The position numbers and the translations under genes are program-made. Below the pieces are notes generated by a model, which was not told the origin of the DNA, did not search any database, and saw nothing but the letters and a program-made list of their open reading frames with translations. From Nitrospira sp. (GTDB lineage: Bacteria; Nitrospirota; Nitrospiria; Nitrospirales; Nitrospiraceae), in contig JAHBWU010000013.1 of the NCBI GenBank assembly GCA_019636835.1, positions 1-57,493 of the forward strand: 57,493 nt of DNA, read 5' to 3'. Positions 27,317 to 34,868 of this stretch are shown piece after piece; within the stretch, counting starts at the first letter, position 1; each line of letters starts with the position of its first letter.

Positions 27317-27955
27317 TTATGGTTTCTTGGCGATAGCAATCAATGATTTCGCCAATACCGGGATGCGGCCGACTCTCATGAAGGAGATATCCTTGAAACC
27401 CGCCTCGGCCAACAACACCGAGAGGGTCTTCATGGACCAGAACTTAATGTGTCCGTGATCCCACAAAGCCGTGAAGTGTGCGTCCATCCGTCCGGTCAGG
27501 GCCAAGGCCAAATTCTTCCAATACCCATGGTACGGCGTGGAAACGATGGCGGTGCCTGACGGCTCGACGAGATCATAGAGCGTCTTGGCAAAGAGGCGAG
27601 GCGCATAGAGATGTTCAACCACTTCCAGGCTGACGACGACCGGAAAGCGTCCGTAGGTTTCCGTCAGGCGGTCGTAGGCCGATCCCGGCATGAACGTGAG
27701 GTGCGGATACCGCCGTCGAGCCTGTTCCAGGCCTTGTGATGAGACATCGACGCCGGTGGTCTGGTATCCCTTTCCGGCTAGAACCGCTGCGACTGCTCCG
27801 TTGCCGCATCCCAGTTCAAACACACGCCGGCTACCTAGAGGAAGGGGTAACGAGTCCAGAATGTTCAGCAAAGACGGGACAAGGTAATTATGTGATGCAT
27901 TGAGCTCACTGTCCTCATAGGTGTACCCGGAGATGTCAACGACTGTGCCTGTCAT
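27317..27955 (-). CDS. class I SAM-dependent methyltransferase
   Basis: A 212-residue Rossmann-fold methyltransferase. Motif I VFELGCGNGAVAAVLAGKG binds S-adenosylmethionine; TTGVDVSSQGLEQAR is the motif II acidic loop, and VVVSLEVVEHL is the post-I/motif IV region. It resembles UbiG/sugar-modifying methyltransferases of polysaccharide loci. Start MTGTVV overlaps the preceding stop by 4 bases (ATGA) and follows GAGGAATC; the longer frame is rejected. It closes the first unit. Substrate not determinable. Confidence 0.88.
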   Translation of the reverse strand: MTGTVVDISGYTYEDSELNASHNYLVPSLLNILDSLPLPLGSRRVFELGCGNGAVAAVLAGKGYQTTGVDVSSQGLEQARRRYPHLTFMPGSAYDRLTETYGRFPVVVSLEVVEHLYAPRLFAKTLYDLVEPSGTAIVSTPYHGYWKNLALALTGRMDAHFTALWDHGHIKFWSMKTLSVLLAEAGFKDISFMRVGRIPVLAKSLIAIAKKP

Positions 27956-28500
27956 GATTCCTCGTGTTCGAGTTGATACTTTCTGATGAGTCGGGCCGGA
28001 TTCCCACCCACCACCGTCCAAGGATCGACATGGCGAAACACACTTGCCCTCGCTCCGACGACCGCTCGCTCCCCGACAATAACACCTGGTCCGATAAACG
28101 CATCCGCCGCAACCCAAGCGCCGCGACCGATCATAATTGGAGCCGTCATCAACGGCATCCCATCGACTCGATAATCATGACCGGCGGTGCAAAGAAACGA
28201 GTATTGACTCACCGTGGCGTGCGCACCGATGTGAATCTTGTCCACGCAATAACAATCCACTTTTTCGCCAAGGCAACTGTGATCGCCCATTTCGAGATTC
28301 CAAGGCGCCCAGATCCTAGCGGAGGGGTAAGGATGCACCGCCTTACCAAGCTTGGCGCCGAATAACCGGAGCAGGAGGCACCGCCAAGCGTGCATCGGTC
28401 TGGGAGTTGGGCGGTACAACAGCAACCAAACACATTGCCACACACCGCGGGTAAGCCTGTTGGCGAGGGATAGGTGATTCGGACGAAGCGCCTCAGTCAT
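27952..28500 (-). CDS. WcaF-like hexapeptide-repeat acetyltransferase
   Basis: A 182-residue left-handed beta-helix acyltransferase, expected to O-acetylate the repeat unit with acetyl-CoA. The N-terminus has NRLTRGVWQCVWLLLYRPTPRPMHAWRCLLLRLFGAKLG, typical of WcaF-like proteins, followed by hexapeptide turns (IGRGAWVAADAFIGPGVIVGERAVVGA) and a closing VVGGNPARLIRKY. The probable catalytic His lies in the YSFLCTAGHDY segment. It is 7 bp downstream of the GT4 gene and overlaps the methyltransferase gene by 4 bases. Confidence 0.92.
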   Translation of the reverse strand: MTEALRPNHLSLANRLTRGVWQCVWLLLYRPTPRPMHAWRCLLLRLFGAKLGKAVHPYPSARIWAPWNLEMGDHSCLGEKVDCYCVDKIHIGAHATVSQYSFLCTAGHDYRVDGMPLMTAPIMIGRGAWVAADAFIGPGVIVGERAVVGARASVFRHVDPWTVVGGNPARLIRKYQLEHEES

Positions 28501-28507
28501 ATATGGA

Positions 28508-29701
28508 TCAGTCCGTTCTCACACAGTCAGGTTTCGGCCCCCGAGCCAACACCCACCGATACACCTCCGCCGTTTGCCGGGCGATGACGTTCCAATCGTA
28601 ACGCTGCACATACCGCCTGCCGCGTTCGCCCATGGCTTTGCGTTCATCTTCCGGCAGCGACATCGCTTCACGCAACGTCTCGACAAGCGGGCCAACCCCT
28701 GTGTCTATCCACCACCCACAGCCAAAACGCTCCAGGTCCGTCCAAGGCGCTCCCCGGGTCGTGATGACCGGCAGCCCATACGCCAAGGCTTCGGCCACCA
28801 CGACCCCGAAATTCTCGGAAAACGTGGGTAGCACGAACAAATCGGCATCGCGGTACAGCGCCGCTTTCCTTTGCCCCTCTACCTCGCCGACGTACTCGAC
28901 GCACTCCGTTATCCCTTGTTGACGCGCCGATGACATGACCTGCGCCAAATGCCCATCCTCGTCCGGCCCCGCAATCACCAGCCGCCAATTCCGCGGCCGC
29001 AACTCTCCCCATGCGTTCACCAAATTCAATAAACCCTTTTTAGGATGAACGCGGGAAAGAAAGAGCGCCGTACGAGCAGTATTACGATGAGTCAATATCT
29101 CCTCGCCGCCGCCAACGGCGAGCTCAACGCCATTGGGAATGACCGCAATCGGCTGGCGAAGTCCGAAACGCCGAATGCTCTCCGCTTCTTGCTCAGCCGT
29201 AGCAATGAACAGACTGGCGGACTCTAGGTCGCGCCGTTGATAGAGACTCAGTGCCAGGCGCTTCTTCCAGCCTCGGTACGCCAGTGCCCAGGGTTCGAGC
29301 ATGCCGTGCGGTTGGACAATCAATGGGACCTGCCATCTACGCGCCTGATGTGTAACCCAGTGGTTCACTGCCGTCCAGAGTCCGTTGCTATGCAATACAG
29401 CGGAAGACGAGCCCCGTAATACCTGCAGCAGTTCGGCACGCAGCGGCAGGCCTGTTTTCAATGACACACCGGACCTCGACTCCGCAATTCGCCTAAGCAC
29501 CTTACGCTCCTCCGAAAGCATGACCGGTTCATTCCACCGGCGCTGGCTGACCAGCGTCACGCGGACATCCGGCCTCCTGGCAAGGGCGTCGCAGAGCTGT
29601 ACGATGGTGCGCGATGGTCCACCCGCAGCTGGATGCAGCCCGGGTATGACCTGTCCAACTGAAACGTGGGGGGGGGTCATGCCAAGATGGGCCGAACTCA
29701 T
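28508..29701 (-). CDS. glycosyltransferase family 4
   Basis: A 397-residue GT-B enzyme. The N-domain opens VGQVIPGLHPAAGGPSRTIVQLCDALARR with the glycine-rich acceptor loop. The C-domain has RTALFLSRVHPKKGLLNLVNAW, WRLVIAGPDEDGH and the donor-binding EX7E motif in FVLPTFSENFGVVVAEALAYGLPVITT. It follows a short coupled ORF that looks like a lost glycosyltransferase and precedes the acetyltransferase. Sugar specificity unknown. Confidence 0.92.
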   Translation of the reverse strand: MSSAHLGMTPPHVSVGQVIPGLHPAAGGPSRTIVQLCDALARRPDVRVTLVSQRRWNEPVMLSEERKVLRRIAESRSGVSLKTGLPLRAELLQVLRGSSSAVLHSNGLWTAVNHWVTHQARRWQVPLIVQPHGMLEPWALAYRGWKKRLALSLYQRRDLESASLFIATAEQEAESIRRFGLRQPIAVIPNGVELAVGGGEEILTHRNTARTALFLSRVHPKKGLLNLVNAWGELRPRNWRLVIAGPDEDGHLAQVMSSARQQGITECVEYVGEVEGQRKAALYRDADLFVLPTFSENFGVVVAEALAYGLPVITTRGAPWTDLERFGCGWWIDTGVGPLVETLREAMSLPEDERKAMGERGRRYVQRYDWNVIARQTAEVYRWVLARGPKPDCVRTD

Positions 29702-29707
29702 GACGTC

Positions 29708-29797
29708 CTATCCTCGACGGATCTCATGGCCGGCAGCGCACTGTCGGTCGCTCTTTCCCTTTCCGGACATCGACGCCGTCACCATTCCGACTTTCAT
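29708..29797 (-). pseudogene. short coupled ORF, possible remnant of a glycosyltransferase
   Basis: A 29-codon frame whose ATG overlaps the FkbM stop (ATGA) and follows GAGGGGAACGT, a good ribosome binding site. It starts MKVGMVTASMS, the usual first strand of GT4 glycosyltransferases, then breaks down (GKGKSDRQCAAGHEIRRG) and stops 6 bp before the next gene. It could be the stump of a deleted glycosyltransferase or a chance short peptide. Confidence 0.35.
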
Positions 29798-30603
29798 ACG
29801 TTCCCCTCGGATTCCGCCATCACGCGACGGTGAACGAACGTTGCGTTCCACCCATCGACATATGTCAATCGATAGCCGCCTGTCTTGACACGAGAGACCA
29901 TATTCACGATGCGCGTCAAATACTCCTCGTCCAAAGCGTTGTAGCCTTCGTCGAATTCGACGCACAGGACGGCCGGCCGGATGTCGCCGTCAAGAAGCGA
30001 GGCGAGGATCTCATACTCCGCTCCCTCAACGTCGAGCTTCAGCAAAGACAGGTCCGAATGACCCAAGGTCTGCATCACGGTCTTGAGCGTTTGGCAGTGG
30101 GCCTCGAAATAATCGGTGGTGTGCTGCAAATTGACGATCGAGTGGGAAACATGAGCCGGATCGGCCGGGGCGTAGAAACGCATGAGGCGGTCTTGGCTCC
30201 ACAAGCCGATGGCGTGAAAGTGAAGCCGCGCCAAATTCCCGGGATCGATTTTGTAGTACAGATCGACCGAATCATTGATCGAGGTCGGGAGGCCGTTGAT
30301 CGTGTTCCGGTGCAGCTGGTCCACATGGCGTTGCGCCCGCGGGGTGGGGTCAAAACAATGGACTTCGCACCCGTATCGATTGATGAGTTCGATTTCGAAA
30401 CTGATATCCTCACCGGCACCCACTCCGTAACAAAGCGACCGGCTGCTCAGGAGACCGTTTGGAACAAACCACCCTCCATACCTTGTGCCGAGCTTTTGGT
30501 GAATATGGGGGCAGTGGTCCAGGAGACGGTGCAGGCTATTTTTGGCTACGCGCTGCTCCACTCTCTTGTACAGCGCCCGCGCTTGTTTCATGAGCGTACT
30601 CAT
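29794..30603 (-). CDS. FkbM-family methyltransferase
   Basis: A 269-residue SAM-dependent methyltransferase, expected to O-methylate a sugar of the repeat unit. Motifs: SLCYGVGAGEDISFEIELINRYG (motif I region), VHCFDPTPRAQRHV (acidic motif II) and LSLLKLDVEGAEYEIL, the FkbM hallmark. The start MSTLMKQ follows CAAGGAGGGACG and overlaps the upstream GT4 stop by 4 bases; the longer frame is rejected. Confidence 0.9.
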   Translation of the reverse strand: MSTLMKQARALYKRVEQRVAKNSLHRLLDHCPHIHQKLGTRYGGWFVPNGLLSSRSLCYGVGAGEDISFEIELINRYGCEVHCFDPTPRAQRHVDQLHRNTINGLPTSINDSVDLYYKIDPGNLARLHFHAIGLWSQDRLMRFYAPADPAHVSHSIVNLQHTTDYFEAHCQTLKTVMQTLGHSDLSLLKLDVEGAEYEILASLLDGDIRPAVLCVEFDEGYNALDEEYLTRIVNMVSRVKTGGYRLTYVDGWNATFVHRRVMAESEGNV

Positions 30604-31856
30604 CGTCCCTCCTTGACCGAGTGTTCGAGTGGTCCGCACGGAACGACATCTTCGGAGTACCGACGGTCTTTCTCGACAGCCGTCGCAAGCGTACAGTGCT
30701 TGGCGATGGCATCGATGAACAGGCCGGCATGAGTGGTTGTGTTGTATCGGCTGTTGACCATCGAGCGGCAAGCCGCCGCCATCGCCGGCTTTTGAGGAAT
30801 GGGGAACAGGGCGCCGATGATCTTTTCGGCACAGTCGGACAAGTCATCGTTGCGATAGAACCACCCGGTCTCCCCTTCCTTCACGGCTTCCCACTCCGGA
30901 AAGTGTTCCTCAACCTTGTCATGTAAGAGAACCGGTGTCCCGTACCCCAGCGCATGCATGACGGACAAGCCGGCCCCTGATGGAACGACGGCCAGGTCGC
31001 TGGCAGAGAGAACCAGACCGAGTCGGGATTCGTCGTAGGAGGGCCCCAGAAAGTGCACCAACCTGGTGAGCCCCAATTCCTCCGTCAGCGATTCCAGTAT
31101 CGGTCGTTCGCTTCCGTCACCGACCAGTGCGAGATGGACGTTCTTGCCTCGTTGCACGACGATGTTCAATGCGCGCAGGAGCCATGGCAGACGCTTGACC
31201 GGCTGGAGACGACCCGTGAAACAGATCAACCGCTCGTCGGTCTCAATGCCGAGCGAACGGCGGAACCGATTGCAATCCTCAGAGAGAATACGTTCGGATA
31301 CCGCCGATTGTTCGGCGTCGTCCAAGGAGTTATAGATCACATGGAGTCGATCGGCGGCGATCCCTTTGGAAATCAAGAGCCGCTTCGCGTGATCACCATA
31401 GAGCAGCAACCCCCGGGACAGTCGAAACAACCATGCACGAACCATCCACTTTACTCGGGACTCCTCACCTTGAAGTCCATGGGTCCACAACAGAACCGGT
31501 ACCCCGTAGATGCGCCCGACGACCGTCAAGATCCAGGCGGTCAACTCATAGGGACTCCCCTGCGCGATCACGACATCGGGGCGGTACCGGAGTACCGCCT
31601 TGACGGCAGCCGGTTGCCAAGACAGCGAGCGCCCAAAGGGCAGCCGGATGCGGTACTGTGTGGCCGCCTTGAATTCACATCGACTCGGTGCTTCGGATAA
31701 TGAAAGATAGGGAACATCAGCAGCCGGATCGGCCAGCACCAGAAACCGGAATCGCGGATCGGCTCCCAGCGTTTCGTAGAGGCGTCGCCGGTAATGTGGA
31801 ATGCAGACCTGCTGCAGCACAACGAGAGGAATGTCGTCGGTTGTCATGCTCCTCAT
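30600..31856 (-). CDS. glycosyltransferase family 4
   Basis: A 418-residue GT-B enzyme. The N-domain begins PLVVLQQVCIPHYRRRLYETL and has VVIAQGSPYELTAWILTVV; the C-domain has RLICFTGRLQPVKRLPWLL, HLALVGDGSERPILE and LAVVPSGAGLSVMHALGYGTPVLLHD, where the usual second Glu of EX7E is replaced. Its first ATG overlaps the ligase stop by 4 bases. Part of the repeat-unit assembly set. Confidence 0.9.
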   Translation of the reverse strand: MRSMTTDDIPLVVLQQVCIPHYRRRLYETLGADPRFRFLVLADPAADVPYLSLSEAPSRCEFKAATQYRIRLPFGRSLSWQPAAVKAVLRYRPDVVIAQGSPYELTAWILTVVGRIYGVPVLLWTHGLQGEESRVKWMVRAWLFRLSRGLLLYGDHAKRLLISKGIAADRLHVIYNSLDDAEQSAVSERILSEDCNRFRRSLGIETDERLICFTGRLQPVKRLPWLLRALNIVVQRGKNVHLALVGDGSERPILESLTEELGLTRLVHFLGPSYDESRLGLVLSASDLAVVPSGAGLSVMHALGYGTPVLLHDKVEEHFPEWEAVKEGETGWFYRNDDLSDCAEKIIGALFPIPQKPAMAAACRSMVNSRYNTTTHAGLFIDAIAKHCTLATAVEKDRRYSEDVVPCGPLEHSVKEGR

Positions 31857-33163
31857 CGAACTCCCAGTGTCTCCGGCTGCGCTTCGAGAGCGTCATCTTC
31901 AAGGGAATCTGGGACGAACTGCTCTGTCTCACCGTCACCATACCCACGAGCCATCTCGACGGCCGCCAATTCCTCCTGGGAAAGGGCTGGACCGAGAATG
32001 CCCAACAGAAACAAGAGAGAGGTCGGATTGCCCGCGTTGATAAAGTACCGCTCGAAAATCGCCAGCACAAAATATCCGCAAGCCAATCCCAACAGCACAC
32101 TGTAACTGAACGTTTGCGAGGGGTCCTGATTCCGACGCCACGTCTTCCACAAGCCCGAAAGCGTGACGAGCAACACCGCTGAAAATCCGATCACCCCGAT
32201 CTCCGCCAGCAACGCCAAGTACCCGTTATGCGCAGACGAGGCGACCTTGAGCACGGCTTCGTGCGTTCGAAATCCGACTCCCAAAATCGGGTGAGACAAG
32301 AACAGGTTCCACGTAACCTTCCAGGTTTCCAGCCGCCCTGATCCGCCCGATTCCAAACCGCGATGACGGTCCTGAATCGCGAAGAAGTCGGTTGTCCCAC
32401 GAACAACGGCCTCGCTGTAGTAGGTCGCCAGAGCGGCGCCGACTGCGACGCATACGACGAGCAAGAGATAGCCGCTGGCTCCCGCCGTCCGTCGGCGGCA
32501 AAATAAGGTAATCGCAAGCCCGAACATCGCCGCTAAGGCCGACGCGCGCGCGCCGGTCAGGTAAATGACCGTCCCCATGGCGACAAGAATCGGGATTCGA
32601 ATGACGGCTCTTCTGATCGCCATGGCTGTGATAAAAACGGACATGGTGACCAACGCGAAACTGGCGGGGTTCAAGATCTCCTTCCCGCCCCCAAGCCGAC
32701 GTCCGGGCACATAATCGTAGAGAGCAAAGCCCGAAACGAGCGCGGCCATGAGCACGGCGTATGCCTTCATCCCTCTCTCATACTGAGCCGCGTCCAAGTT
32801 GGTATTGAACTGCAATACGACGATGACCGTCAGAATCGTCAGCGCGGTGTACTGGGTTGATTCGAGCGGCGCCAGGCTGACGAACGAGCTGAGTCCACAA
32901 AATATTCCAAACAAGGCCAGCCCTACGATCATCCCAGGACTGAACCCACCGGGGACGAAGCGGCAACGGCTCAACAGAAAATAGCCCGCCGGCCATACGA
33001 GCGAGGCGAGCATGATGACCTCGTAAATGTGTCCTTTCCGGCCCTCCACTCTCCCAAAGAGAGAGGCAGCAAACACTCCGGTCAGCCACAGACCCAACAC
33101 AAGGCCGATCCATGTTCCGTGTTCCTGAAGCCGCGGTTCGTCGGCATCGTTCATGGAGGTCAT
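31853..33163 (-). CDS. O-antigen ligase/polymerase-family membrane protein
   Basis: A 436-residue protein with about eleven membrane helices. The large periplasmic loop carries the Wzy/WaaL family signature: GGSGRLETWKVTWNLFLSHPILGVGF, then SAHNGYLALLAEIGVIG. In this setting it most likely polymerises the exopolysaccharide repeat unit (inference). The ATG follows CCGGAGGGACC and overlaps the flippase stop by 4 bases. Confidence 0.9.
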   Translation of the reverse strand: MTSMNDADEPRLQEHGTWIGLVLGLWLTGVFAASLFGRVEGRKGHIYEVIMLASLVWPAGYFLLSRCRFVPGGFSPGMIVGLALFGIFCGLSSFVSLAPLESTQYTALTILTVIVVLQFNTNLDAAQYERGMKAYAVLMAALVSGFALYDYVPGRRLGGGKEILNPASFALVTMSVFITAMAIRRAVIRIPILVAMGTVIYLTGARASALAAMFGLAITLFCRRRTAGASGYLLLVVCVAVGAALATYYSEAVVRGTTDFFAIQDRHRGLESGGSGRLETWKVTWNLFLSHPILGVGFRTHEAVLKVASSAHNGYLALLAEIGVIGFSAVLLVTLSGLWKTWRRNQDPSQTFSYSVLLGLACGYFVLAIFERYFINAGNPTSLLFLLGILGPALSQEELAAVEMARGYGDGETEQFVPDSLEDDALEAQPETLGVR

Positions 33164-34515
33164 GGTCCCTCCGGAGTTTCGGCCAGACGGCGCTGCAGGA
33201 GCCAGCCCATCACACCCGTATCAGTCACTTGGGCAGCCACGGATGCGAGGGCCAATCCGTCCACGCCAAGGGAGGGAACAAGCCAGCCGGCGCACAGAAC
33301 GAGCGCCAACCATTTGATTCCATACCCAAGAACCGGGGTTCGATAATCGGTCAAGGAGTAGAACGAATTCCTGATGACCCCGTACAAGCTGGCAAACGGT
33401 AATGCCCAGACGAGTATCGACAAGATATGCGCGGTGGTCTGAGCATCGGCCATGGAAAACTTCCCTCTTACCAACGCCATTTCGATTATCGGCTCCGCTC
33501 CAAGAGCCAGAGCGACGCTGAACAGCAGCGCGCCGACGAACAGCAGCGCGCCGTACCGAGTCAGCAGCGCGCGCCCTTCGCGGTACCCGGTGTGGAACGC
33601 GCGTGCCAGCTTGGGAAAGAGCGTCGTATTGACCGGTGTGGTGAACAACGCCAGAGGCGCGGCTATAACAGAACCGGCATAGAAAAAGGCGGCGATCTTC
33701 CCGGTCCCGAGACCGGACGCAAAGCTCCGTTCCGTCATGACGATTGCCTGAAACAGGAACTCTCCGAAAAGCACGATCAATACCGGGCGCCATAGAACGC
33801 CCACTCCAATGCTCGGATCCTCCCCCTCTGCCTTCGAAGACGGGACATGGCCCAATCCGAACGCGACCGTGAACCATGTGAGAACGAGAAAATGCCCCGT
33901 CGCGAATCCCCACACCATTGCATCGATTCCCCACTGATCCGCGAAGGCCGTGACCGATATGATCGTTGTAAGTGAGACGATTGCCCCACCGAGAAATACT
34001 GGGGCAAAACTACCCATGATCGCCAGACCGCCCCGCAGAAGACCAGCCAATCCGGCACAAGCGATCGGAAAGAGCAATAACCGCGTCAACCGGGTACCCG
34101 TATCGAGCTGTTCCATGGTGAACTCGGGAAAGATCACCCTCAGCACAGGTCCAGACCCGAGAACAAGAGCGGTGAGGGTGACCACATTGATCACGAGAAG
34201 GACGAAAGAGGCTTGCCTGACGAGGAGCTTGAGATGGTGCCGGTGCTGCGACGCCATCTTCGACACAAACACATGCTCGATCGCGTTTCCCACCTGCACG
34301 CCGAACAATAAGTGGAATCCCATGACCGCAACGAGCACGTCAAGGTCGCCGCTGAGACCAAATGTCGAAGCGACGACCATTTCCCGAGCCAAACCGGCGA
34401 GAATCACGAGTCCAGCTGCCACTGAATACAACGGAATCCGAGGGAGCAGACCCATCTCCTTGGCGCTGGATTTGAAGCTGACCCACCAAGGGCCTAAGGC
34501 AGAAACGGTTAACAT
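33160..34515 (-). CDS. MurJ/MVF-family lipid-linked oligosaccharide flippase
   Basis: A 451-residue protein with about 14 hydrophobic helices. REMVVASTFGLSGDLDVLVA near the N-terminus and the repeated GxxRxxFY-like segment RNSFYSLTDYRTPV are typical of MVF/MurJ-type exporters rather than classic Wzx. It heads the first unit, so it is probably the flippase for the exopolysaccharide repeat. The start is GTG or the adjacent ATG; the ATG is given here. A TTAACA element lies about 190 bp upstream. Confidence 0.9.
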   Translation of the reverse strand: MLTVSALGPWWVSFKSSAKEMGLLPRIPLYSVAAGLVILAGLAREMVVASTFGLSGDLDVLVAVMGFHLLFGVQVGNAIEHVFVSKMASQHRHHLKLLVRQASFVLLVINVVTLTALVLGSGPVLRVIFPEFTMEQLDTGTRLTRLLLFPIACAGLAGLLRGGLAIMGSFAPVFLGGAIVSLTTIISVTAFADQWGIDAMVWGFATGHFLVLTWFTVAFGLGHVPSSKAEGEDPSIGVGVLWRPVLIVLFGEFLFQAIVMTERSFASGLGTGKIAAFFYAGSVIAAPLALFTTPVNTTLFPKLARAFHTGYREGRALLTRYGALLFVGALLFSVALALGAEPIIEMALVRGKFSMADAQTTAHILSILVWALPFASLYGVIRNSFYSLTDYRTPVLGYGIKWLALVLCAGWLVPSLGVDGLALASVAAQVTDTGVMGWLLQRRLAETPEGP

Positions 34516-34518
34516 CAC

Positions 34519-34868
34519 GACATCCGCCCATTGTGCGAAGAACGGTAGAACAAAGTATCACTCATGGCCAAAATCAATCGGGGAGAGACGTGAAGCAACG
34601 CAGCTACGGTCAGGATGCTGACCATGCCGCGCATGACCAACGACTTCCGTTTGGGACCGGGCGACTCAGTGTACTGCCCATCCCTAAAGCAGAGGACACA
34701 GACAGCTCAAATCTGTGTTAACAAATTGTAAATATGGACAGAGGGAGAGAATTTTGCCTCACACATATGCTACGAGAGCGCTGATAGTGAAACCAGGTTT
34801 GATCTCGCCAAGTTCAGTGATTGATGGACATGCAGGCCGTATCTCGCCTGTTGTAAAGGAAGAACACC
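34519..34868. other. divergent promoter region between flippase and lipoprotein genes
   Basis: About 350 bases between divergent genes. It holds the third copy of the shared TTAACA element, which could serve the flippase unit, the lipoprotein gene, or both. A long open frame on the plus strand has no recognisable product or ribosome binding site and I do not call it. No clear -10 was seen for the lipoprotein gene. Confidence 0.5.
34707..34733 (-). promoter_or_regulatory. shared TTAACA tandem element, flippase unit
   Basis: Minus strand: TTTACA-N5-TTAACA, 11-base period, followed by CAGATTTGAG. One mismatch in the first half-site and two in the flank relative to the copy at 23968. It lies between divergent genes. 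Confidence 0.65.

Noticed and set aside
34533..34721. Open frame in the flippase-lipoprotein gap
   Set aside because: It runs through the regulatory element and has no coding features.
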